Positions 33,250 through 42,700 of a stretch of DNA of 64,000 nucleotides are shown here, in pieces. The DNA is taken from NCBI GenBank assembly GCA_963556255.1, contig OY744604.1:76772736-76836735 (forward strand). Direction: 5' to 3'. A program made the translations under genes and the position numbers. The notes under the pieces were generated by a model that worked only from the letters and a program-made list of their open reading frames with translations, was not told the origin of the DNA and searched no databases. The stretch is from Allolobophora icterica. Lineage: Eukaryota > Annelida > Clitellata > Crassiclitellata > Lumbricidae. Within the stretch, counting starts at the first letter, position 1; every line of letters starts with the position of its first letter.

Positions 33250-33975
33250 TCTTCTTTGCTGTGACACATTGTACACATGTATTCTAGATGATGGCACTGG
33301 ATAAGTAAAAAGTCATCAACAACTTCCAAAACATCAACAATTAAATGAACAACACCTTCTTCCCCTTTAATGATATTTTTAACAAGACATATGGTCCTTT
33401 AGTTGTCCTAAAAATGCAATTATTACCATCAGCAACTGAAAGAACAAAATTTTCCAACTTTAACTCGTTAAACTGTAGTACAATAACACACTCAATCAGT
33501 CAAAGGATCGTCAAAATGTTGCTGATGTGCTATTGGGAAATTCTGTTTTCTTTCCTCTTTTTGAGATTTGTTCAATTTCAAAGAGACGCCGACAAAGCTG
33601 TGATAGTGGATTTTGCAGCTTTCTAATTAATCGTTACAATAATTTCGATTCATTTTCAATTTAAGGGAAGGCACTTACAATATCCAATGATCCAAATTTC
33701 TTTGCATCGCTACTCAGGTGTGTTAACCCATGGACATTGTAAACACACATCGTCTTACCATAAAGCGCATGCAAGTCTGTTACAAATAACATTAACAGCG
33801 TGTCAGCATAATTATGCATAAAGCTCATCACATCCGGGGTTTAGTTTAAGTAGAATAAAACATCCACTAATTCATCAAAGGTTGGATTATTTTCTGAATT
33901 GACCTCCGCCCGTATGCGTCTACGGATCATCCCGTACGACTCCCCACCTCTTGATCCAGATGCAAAAGCCATTGC
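33250..33975 (-). pseudogene. decayed transposase of the nested 4-kb element
   Basis: On the minus strand one frame reads MAFASGSRGGESYGMIRRRI, NNPTFDELVDVLFYLN and TAA. In the same frame it goes on with NYADTLLMLFVTDLHALYG, MCVYNVHGLTHLSSDAKKFG and SLDIVSAFP. Farther on are NPLSQLCRRLFEIEQ and LKLENFVLSVADGNN in broken frames. The YNVHxLxHLxxD...FGxLDxxSAFP signature is, from memory, common in a family of large invertebrate DNA-transposon proteins. Stops show it is inactive. The two tens of residues before the first stop may be host-like exon text or the same protein. Confidence 0.6.
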
Positions 33976-34805
33976 GTCTATTCAATACAGTTTAAAATAA
34001 TTAAAACAATCGCATATGGTCCACACCAATCAATAGTAGTATTAATAATTATTTTGGGTACTACTGTTAGACATATAAAATGCACACCAACGGTTTATAT
34101 ACCGTCGGTGTATATACAGTTTGATTTCTTTTTAAATATGCTCCAAGTACAAATTTGGTATTATTTGCCCTAAAACCTAAAATACCAGTCTTATGCGCAA
34201 CGAACACGCCCTAAGGTACACTCCAAATTACTAGTTAAATCGCATTAGAAACATAATAATTAGAAAACGCGTCAACTATCAACTATTACGATAATCGAAT
34301 CAACTAGACCTAGCTCATAAACGAAATTATATATAGCTACAAAAATTCCTGGAAACCCGGATGAGCAAATAATAATTCACACCTATCCCTGTAATTTATC
34401 ATCCACATTTGCTGAATGTAAATGTAATGTAAATCTCCGAAATTTCTCAGCGCCACACAAAAGCCACGGTGGTCATCGTTGATGATGGCGCAGTTGTGTG
34501 GTGACGCAGAATGGAAGCATGCTCAAAAACATATAGGGCCTACAGGACTACATATAATCAAACAATCTATAATTAATATTTCATGATATTTACATATATC
34601 CGAAGAGAAGAAATTAATACAACCACATGAAATTCTTCGACAATTTCAGCATATTTTGACTTCACGAACTTTTCAAGAAAGTCAAATTCAAAAATTCAGC
34701 TTCCGGTGTGTATTCCGCTTTCAGCTATTTATTTTTGTAGCGCTTTATTAGTGTCCATTATTTATAGCATTGCAATTCTTCATTAATAATTAAATTAAAT
34801 TCAGT

Positions 34806-36200
34806 AAAGTAAAGTAAAGTTTACTTTTGCTTAAGTTAGAATGCAAGTCACAAGGCAATTAAGTCACAAGGCAAGTCAGAAGTCAACGTACGTCAGAAGT
34901 CAGTTAAGTCAGAAATCTATTCAGACGTCCAGTCAGATTAAGCCCAGTCAGAATTAATTACAAATCAGACTACTGAAGTGAGAATTCAAGTCAGAAATTA
35001 ATTTAAGTGAGATATGTCAAGTCAGATCTCAAGTTAGAAGCCAATTAAATAATAGTCATACAAGCTAAAATTTAATAAGTCAGAATTAAATCAGAAATAA
35101 GTCAATCAGAAATAATTAAGTCAGAATTAAGTCAAGGGAGAAGTCAAGTCAGAAATCAAGTCAGAAGTCAGGTTATAGTCATTTAAGTCAGAATTAATTA
35201 AGTCGGAAATTATAATTAATTGTCAGAAGTCAAGTCAGAAATCAAGTCAGAAGTCAAGTAATATTCATTTAACTAAGAGGTAATTAAGGCAGAATTAAGT
35301 CAGAAACAATAATTAATTAAGTCAGAATTATGTCACGTCAGAAAGCAAGTCAGAAGTCCAGTACTAGTCATTTATGTTAGAATAAATTAAGTCAGAATTA
35401 AGTCGCAGATAAGTCAATCACATATAATCAAGTCAGAAGTCAGGCTATAGTCATTTAAGTCAGAATTAACTAAGTCAAAAATAAGTCAGAAATCAGTCAA
35501 TCAGAATGAATTATATCAGAATTGAGTAAACTCAGGAATCAAGTCAGAAGTCAAGTATAGTCATTTAAGTTAGAATAAATTAAGTCAGAATTAAGTCAAT
35601 CATTATTAAGTCAAGTCAGAATTAAGTCAAGTATGAATTCAAGTAATAGTCATTTAAGTTAGAATTAATTGTCAGAATTAAGTCAGAAATCAGAATAAAG
35701 TAAAAAATAAGAATTAATTAAGCCAGAATTAAGTCAAGTCAAAAACAAGTCAGAAGTCAAGTAATAAGTCATCTATGTTAGAATTCATTAAGTCAGAATT
35801 AAGTCAGAAATAAGTCAACCAGAATTAATTAAGTCAGAATTAAGTCAGGTCAGAAGGCCAGTAATAGTCATTTAAGTTAGAATAAATTAAGTCAGAAATA
35901 AGTCGCAAATAAGTCAATCACAAATAATTAAGTCAGATTAAGTCAGAATTAAGTCAAGGCAGAAGTAAAGTCACAAAATTTAATCAAGTCAAAAGTCAAG
36001 TAATGGTCATTTAAGTTAGAATTAATTAAATCGGAATGAAGTAAGAAATAAGTCAATCAGAATTAATTAAGTCAGAATTAAGTCAAGTCATAGGCCTAAA
36101 TCAAGTCAGATAGTCATTTGAGTTATAATAAATTAAGTCAGAATTAAGTCAGATATAGGTCAATCGGAATTAAGTCAAAGCAGAAGTCAAGTCAGAAATC
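34806..36200. repeat. 1.4-kb degenerate AAGTCAG repeat
   Basis: Hundreds of irregular copies of the heptamer AAGTCAG or AAGTCAGAATT, with higher-order periodicity in places (for example GTAATAGTCATTTAAGTTAG recurring about every 150-230 bases). It lies in the right half of the nested transposon. No stable open frame. Confidence 0.93.
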
Positions 36201-36542
36201 AAATTAGAAGTGACGTCGTACGTGTCGCTTACACACAATTATTGTACAAGCATCAGGGTATTATTAGGGCAGAGGAATATCAGCCGAAACGAGCATTAGG
36301 GTATTGTTAGGGCAGAGGAAAATCCGCCGAAGCCCAGGTCATACCCAAAATGCCCATTTGGGCAACGACTGGGGCCAATTTCCAATGCTGTCTGGGGTAG
36401 CACTGCCAGAAAATAAAAAGTAGCATGTCCAGTCAGCATTTATCTAACAGAGGCATCACATTTAATTTTTGATGGACAAGCAATGGCACAAGAAATAGGA
36501 AAACTTCCGAGAGCGAAGACATTTGGTGACCTGGCAGATACG

Positions 36543-36771
36543 CAGGCCCGGCTCTAGACATTTGGCGGCCCTGGGCAAATCGGCGAAATCGGCGGCCCTA
36601 GGCAAACCGGCGGCGCTAAGCACAGAAAAAGTTTATGACCTTTTTTAGTCATTCACCTCTTTTTACGAATAATAATTAAATAATTTTTGAAAAAAATGGA
36701 AAATTGGTGGCCCCTAAAAATCGGCGGCCCTGGGCGGCTGCCCAGTTGCCCATATGGATGAACCGGGCCTG
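36543..36771. mobile_element. hAT MITE (GGCGGCCC type), exact 8-bp target duplication
   Basis: Starts CAGGCCCGGCTCTAGAC and ends GAACCGGGCCTG. Flanks are CAGATACG on both sides (36535-36542, 36772-36779). At 229 bp, with repeated GGCGGCCCTGGGC words, it is non-coding. It interrupts the protein remnant between DLADT and the next segment. A close relative is at 54189-54403. Confidence 0.95.
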
Positions 36772-37105
36772 CAGATACGGTGTTTACACATGTGAAGAAA
36801 CTTTCGATTGGCTACAAAAGGGTCGATATTGTCTTCGATCGATACTGGGCATTGTCAGTAAAAAGTGGAACCAGACAGAAATGGTGTAAGACATTACGAC
36901 CAAACCGTCGCTGCATAGAGTGAGGAAGTGTTCCGTTGTCGGAAAATTGGCAGAATTTTCTTGCCATGCCTGAAAACAAGGCTGATCTAGCTGCATTCCT
37001 ATCCATTCAGCTCTAAAGAGTCACATATGGCGATCTAGATTTGGTTGTTGCTGGTGGTTTCGTGGAAGACCATAAGGCATTGTCTCCTGCCGGTTCTGAT
37101 GTGTC

Positions 37106-37385
37106 TACCTTTGCAGGTATGACTGTGAGTGTTGAGGAGGACTTGCAGAGAGTAGTTCTAGGGGGGGGGGCAGATCAAGAGAGGAGGCACAGCAGCTGGG
37201 AAGGAGGGTGTCGTTTAGGGCGAGAAGAATTGGAAGGCAGAGGATCAGGTGAGCCAGGGTAGAAGTACTTGAAAAGGTGAGACTTCAGTTTTGAGTGGAA
37301 AGCGCGGGATAGATAGAGGAACTCGAGGAGGAGGATGGATGACTGGTTGGAATGATGATGGAGGAACCGAGAATCTGCGGGATTC
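37106..37385 (-). mobile_element. LINE 3' fragment inserted in the DTDV protein
   Basis: Minus-strand text YLSRAFHSKLKSHLFKYFYP resembles the C-terminus of CR1/L2 reverse transcriptases (S..FKSxLKTHLF). It separates two parts of one protein frame, so it is an insertion. A G run occurs at 37148-37157. Confidence 0.55.
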
Positions 37386-37599
37386 AATGAAGAAGCTGAT
37401 ACCAGAATAACTATGCTTGCTTTGCAGACATACCTAAAAACCTTGGTCATTGGTTTTGTGCAAGAGATACCGACGTGATTCTGCTGTTGCTGCATCACTA
37501 TCAACGCAGTAAATATGATGAGGTGTGGGTGATGGCAGGAACATCAGCAAAGCGGAAGTTCATACCAATTCACACAATTGCTCTAATAGTCCATGCAAT

Positions 37600-37950
37600 T
37601 TACAGTTACACCTGGGCAAAAATTGCATCAGAAGGTTTTAAAACGGTTTCCTGCTCAAGAACCATTGCTGTATAACGTATCCAAAATCCCCCTAAATCGG
37701 ACCACGGGAACACTCCAAAAATGAATATCAAAATGGCGGATTGGGGTTTCCTAAGAAATACCAATAATAATACAAAAATTTGCAGTTAAACCTGGGCGAA
37801 ATTGCTTTAGAAGCTTTTTAAACGGTTTCCTGATTAGGAACCATTACTGAATAACATCCAAATTCCCAAAATCAGACCACGGGAACACCCCCAAAATGAC
37901 CCAATCCAATATGGCTGCCATCAACCATATTGGAAAATTTCTTGTTTTGT
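37600..37950. repeat. direct duplication of about 170 bp
   Basis: TTACACCTGGGCAAAAATTG...GGAACACTCC (from about 37605) is repeated in diverged form from 37785 (TTAAACCTGGGCGAAATTGC). It flanks the end of the DTDV remnant. Confidence 0.7.
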
Positions 37951-38049
37951 TTTTTAAAGTATATGCACGTGTCTGTTGCTATTCTTGTTGTGGAGGACCT
38001 GTAGTATCTGAGAGAGAAAGAAACTGATATATACTTGCGGCTACTGTCC

Positions 38050-38990
38050 AGGATTCTATGCCAATTTACTTGTTGGGGAGATTGAGCCTAGACTAGATCT
38101 CACCCAATAGCGTCAGGAGCCTACTCTTGCCCCACATGTTGTGGTAGATTTCATGTCTAAGATGCGGCAGATGCCAGTAGCACAATTCCCTTACCTTGGT
38201 GTGGTCATCGACACCATCATAACCTCAGCTTCATCCCTCCGCCAAAATGTGAAATTTGTCCCTCAGGTACTTGCCTCCTACATTGAGATGTCTCAGCTGT
38301 TGAAGCAACGTTGTTGCAGCAGCTGGAATAAGTGTTTACATTTTTGTAGATCTTAGACATTAAATCTACCACAATGTGTGTGGCAAGAGTAGACTCCTGA
38401 CGCCAATGGGTGAGGTCCAATCTAGGTTCAATCTCCCCAACAAGGAGTGACTTGTTGGTGTGAGCTGGAAGATCACCATCGAACAGTGGAGATGCTGAGA
38501 GCAAATTGTGTGTGAGTATCTCACTGAGGTCCATGCCGCGCTCCTTAGAAATTTCCATGTTGCTATGCGCCTCTGCCATCTCCTTGGATGACAGATCGTT
38601 CTTCTCCGTCTCCATTGTTGATGGTGTCTTCTGAGGATGAAGTCATGCTAATTTTCTTGGTTTTCCAAACTAATCTCTCCTGCCTGTGTGAGCGACAGGC
38701 ATGCTGACCATTTTTAAGAAAGTTGAGCAGGCGGGTAGCCACCTTTCGGTCAACATCCACCTTTGTGAGCAGGTAGAGCAGTTAGACGGGCACATCGACT
38801 GTCACCGAGTATGTATTCTCCCGCTCTAGCACAAAGTCTAACAGCTTAGAAACGTTATGGTTGAATGCGAGACGGCGAGTGGTGCTCAATGCATACGTCT
38901 TATTGGTTACAGTTTCCTGCCCATTTTGCTATGTATTCTAGCTCTGTTTTTACTGTATCTCCATTGGATGCGGGTATCATGAGGTAGCTA
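38050..38990 (-). pseudogene. second element-type protein, inverted duplication
   Basis: Minus strand from 38890 downward: STTRRLAFNHNVSKLLDFVL, ENTYSVTVDVPV (then one stop), KVATRLLNFLKNGQHACRSH, ERLVWKTKKISMT, MDLSEILTHNLLSASPLFDG, LVGEIEPRLDLTHWRQESTL and THIVVDLMSKI. The last part exists again on the + strand at 38070-38240 (LVGEIEPRLDLT, HVVVDFMSKMRQMPVAQFP), so the locus holds an inverted duplication of one gene. This belongs to a mobile-element protein family related to the DTDV protein next to it. Frames are broken and it is not a host gene. Confidence 0.6.
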
Positions 38991-39030
38991 TCGTCTGCAT
39001 ATTTAAGTAATCTATTTCTAGGGAAAACTG
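38910..39030 (-). pseudogene. reverse transcriptase YADD fragment
   Basis: Minus strand reads PRNRLLKYADDSYLMIPASN then GDTVKTELEYIAKWAGNC. The YADD catalytic box and its helix are characteristic of non-LTR reverse transcriptases. Only about 40 residues remain. Confidence 0.7.
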
Positions 39031-39749
39031 GTCTAAGTTTTTGACCAAGTAAACACTATTTCAGACTGGCCGCCATTTTGTCCGCAATTTTGTTTTCTGG
39101 CAGTGCTGCATATGTGACTTTAGTTCCATCGCATTCTTTGACCCCAAAAATGTTAATTTGGACTCTAAAATCATGTTTCCATCGCATACATGGCTTTACT
39201 TATAGCCATTTGAAGCTATTGGCCGCCATTTTGTCCGCCATCTTGTTTTCTGGCAGTGCTACATATGTGTCTTTAGTTCCATCGCATTCCTTGACCCAGA
39301 AAATGCTAATTTAGACTCTAAAATCATGTTTCCATCACATACATGGCCTTACTTATAGCCATATGAAGATATGGGCCGCCATTTTGGCCGCCATCTTGTT
39401 TTCTCATGCAACCGCCAAAAATCCAGCTTGCTACCCGCGATTTTCCTTTTCAGCAGGGTCGAATTAGTCTAGAAACACCGAGTAGCAAATTGTTACATGA
39501 TTTGCTTCTAACAGTGATTTCTAGAGCCCTTTTTAAATTCCAAGCCTAGACTATAGAGACTGCAGCTTTGGGCTGTGCTGATTGTGATGGTTGCGTGCGA
39601 AAGGCGATCAACAAATGATAATGAACTCACTTCAATCAGTCTCCAGCCCAGGGACTATGACCTCATAATAATAAACAACAAAAAAAGCTTCACTTTCGTT
39701 GTTGCATACATACAGATCTCCAACTACATTATCAGGATCACCAATTACA

Positions 39750-42700
39750 ATGAATCCATGTTGGATAATACTGGTCGTGGCCGAATTGTCATTTGGTAAG
39801 TTGAAGATGATTCGATGTTATAGTCGAGTCAAATCTATTGGAACTTTAGCTTTTTGTTATACGGACTCTAAGCTTATTATTATGGCAGCTCAGCGTCAGA
39901 TTCTGTTCACATTAGCTCACAGATTACTGGCCTACCCAGGGGTAGACGAGCTAAATTTATTTCATTGCGCAGATTATAAAACAACTGTTTTAGGCCTAAT
40001 ACTGTATAGTCTGGAACAGGCAATGTTAAATTATTTATTGAAAAGACATAAATATGTGTGAACCCTCAAAGCTTACAAGAAAACTAAATACACCAGTACA
40101 TTTTACTAGTACTTACTTCACCGATATTCAATTAATATTAACATTTAAAAAGTAGCAATTATCAATAGCAAACAACAATGAATAAAGTTGGCATTTTAAA
40201 ACAGAAACTTTTGGATTCCTGAAAGTGGTACCAGAAAATGCAGCCGTCATTGAAGGAACGACAGTTGTTATGAAATGTCAAACGAATGATACAAACAACA
40301 CGATTTTTTGGAGAGCGCCAATGACTAAAAACCTTGCAGCTAGAATTTCCATCGGAGAAAGAATCGCTAAAGAATGGTCCGATACTTGTTACGTAAACAA
40401 TTCACTCACCGGGCAATATGATCTTATCATAAATTCAACTATGTCTACTGGAACACAGTATATATGTCAGGAAGGACCTTTTGGCCATGAAAACGGCAAC
40501 ATGGGTACTGCTGAACTCGTCATTTTGGGTAAACCTATTGTAACGAACGGGTCTGTTCGTTTTATTTTATTTTGATAGTGCGCTCTGTTAATTTCTATGG
40601 CGGAGATAGTTAGTGCTAAATATAGTTTGGCGCCTAAGCAACAGTGGCAGCCAATCAGGGGGGAAGCGCGCCATTTTAAGGTTGGATTTGATTGGTCAGA
40701 GCAGTGCGGGAAAGTTTCGCGGGCTTTGAGGTCTATTTAAGGCACAGCGCCGCCATTATTGCGTGGCCAGTCGACGTTTGGTGTTGTAGGTGAAAGTTGT
40801 GTCGCTGTGTTGACAGAATTTCTTGTAAACTTTGTGTTTAATTATAGAAATACGTAGTTTGCAATATTTCTGATCGGTATTTTGGTAAGTGGTAAGTGCC
40901 AGAGAGACGGTATTCGAGGTTTTGTATCGTCAAACTATTAATTTGATATTGTAGTTAGATGTGGATTTTGTGTGCGCACGGAAACTGCGTAGTTATCGTG
41001 ATAGTTTATGTTGAGCCTTGTGAATAGCTGTGTGTTATTTACATGGTGTGTGTTTTAGTAGAGTCTGTCGGAATTAAAACCGGAATCTATTAATTCATTT
41101 AATTAAGATATAATTCGTGAACTATTGGACAGATCTTTGATAGATAGCAGTATTGATACATAGAAACTGACTAAGAGTGAACTTTCAGTTTAATTGCTCA
41201 CAATGTTCTTTTAATCAATAAATAGTTAAAATCATTGTCATACGAGTCATGGCAGATAGTCAGTACAGAGAACTGCAGTCAGAATTGTCCGAAATATTTG
41301 GTTTAATGAGAGAATTGATAAAGCGCCAAGATGAGCTTCAAAACAGAGTTCATGCTCAGAAGCGGGAAAAGGGGAAAATCGGTGGGAACTTTCGCGCCAA
41401 AAATGCTGCTGTGGCGGGAGATGAAACTGCGCCACGCGAAGAGGCCTTACACGAGTCGGCGTTTTGGATAGACATTCCTGGTACACCCGAGGTAGTGAGT
41501 AATAGGAGAGTAGGAACTCGACCGAGCGGTTCGCTCAGTCGAACACCTATCGATGATACCCGGCTGTCCTCTTTCATTATTACAGGAGAGGAAGAACTGG
41601 TAGTTCATAACCTTTGCCCGGTTTCTCCATTGCCCCGTTCTCTGTCAATCACTTCCCCACAGCAGGGTGGTGGGTGGTGGTGGTGGTGGGTGGTGGTGGT
41701 GGTGTGGATTGAAACTTATAACCCCGGGCAACGCCGGGTAAACCAGCTAGTTATATATATATATACAGTATATAAGAACCAAAAATTGAGTTGTTTTATA
41801 AAGATTTTTATCTTCTAGCTTAAATATCGAATATCGAGCACACGTGATAGTAAAAATCGGTAAAAAAGTCAATGCATTTGGATTTTTATTGATAACTGCC
41901 TAACGACATGATACACTATATTGAAGAGACATCTCAACTTTCCTTATGCCTAGTTTCCAACAACACACATCGAGTAGCAAGTGGATTTTAAAGACTGGTC
42001 GTATTGTGGTTCGTATTCATTTGAATTAGCACAAAGACTTGAGTCTGAAACGCCGAAAAAAGTGAATAGCATGTCCAAGATAGTCAGGTGTCTAATGCGC
42101 ATACCACGAAATTTGTAGATGTTTTAATCCACATCTGGATGCAAATGACATGCCTCGCATATTTTTTAATAGGCCAAGAGCTTATAAAATAAATTTAGAT
42201 TATCAACCTCAGAGATAATGAAAATAGATAACTGGTAGAGTGTATTTTATGTGTTTATCATTGCACAGGCCTCGGATTAAAATGGTTCCATTTCATACAT
42301 TTGGTTAAAATATTTCAGCATCTCAACCCAACTGTTCCACTAACATTAGAGCTCAAGACGGTAATGTCTCATCATATGCGACCATCACGGCAGAACTTCT
42401 TTGCAGTCTAAGATTTTGCGGAAACTGGAGTCCCATGATGGAATGGAGAAAAGAGGGATCACAAGAAGTCATTTCCACTGGAGTCAACAACACAGTTCGA
42501 GGAGATACACTTAATTCAATTCTGACTCTTCCTGATACCGACACTGATAATTTAGCCATATACATATGTACAGTGAGATTCGACAAATCTCACAAACCCA
42601 ACTGGACCACGGCTGAGAACTTACCGCAATACTCATACAGCTGGACGTCGCCAATAATAAGCTTCATGGGAGGTAAAATGATCTAATTAGCAAATAATCA

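Larger units (their letters stand above)
32401..36397 (-). mobile_element. 4-kb DNA transposon nested in the left foldback arm
   Basis: The left end reads CTCCCAGACAGCA and the right end TGCTGTCTGGGG. The arm unit it interrupts reads CACATATGTAGCACTGCC elsewhere, and here is split into CACATAAGTA and TAGCACTGCC, so the insertion is directly visible and the target duplication is TA or GTA. Contents in order: the 81-bp palindrome, decayed minus-strand transposase text, and the AAGTCAG repeat block. It must be younger than the foldback arm. Confidence 0.82.
36481..37675 (+). pseudogene. element-encoded protein with EADTR...DTDV motifs, interrupted
   Basis: Reading + strand frames gives AQEIGKLPRAKTFGDLADT, then after the MITE VKKLSIGYKRVDIVFDRYW, ENWQNFLAMPENKADLAAFL and DLDLVVAGGFVEDHKALSPA. 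After a LINE insertion (about 37106-37385) come NEEADTRITMLALQTYL, ARDTDVILLLLHHYQRS and VWVMAGTSAKRKFIPIHTIA. This order (VFDRY, ENW..FL, EADTR, DTDV, W...KRKFIPIH) is shared by a large family of uncharacterised proteins carried by mobile DNA in invertebrates, which often end in a CXC cysteine domain as seen at 60153-60401. Here it is broken by a MITE, a LINE piece and stops. Confidence 0.65.
31815..39549. mobile_element. 7.7-kb foldback element upstream of copy B
   Basis: The ends CTAGGCTTGGAAT and AATTCCAAGCCTAG are mirrored, and the mirroring continues for about 480-590 bases per side (for example CTGCTGAAAACGAAAATCGC on the left against GCGATTTTCCTTTTCAGCAG on the right). The arms contain tandem units of about 152 bases with AACAAGATGGCGG, TGGAAACATGATTTTAGAG and GCGATGGAACTAAA. 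Target duplication is ambiguous. A 0.9-kb relative lies at 60013-60902. The interior carries a nested transposon, a hAT MITE, LINE pieces and remnants of two or more element-type proteins. It ends only 200 bases before the copy B start codon. Confidence 0.88.

Noticed and set aside
33345..33626. 93-residue + strand frame
   Set aside because: The opposite strand carries recognisable transposase text over the same bases, so this is a shadow.
34806..36200. CRISPR-like repeat array
   Set aside because: Heptamer units with no constant spacers in a eukaryotic transposon; not a CRISPR.
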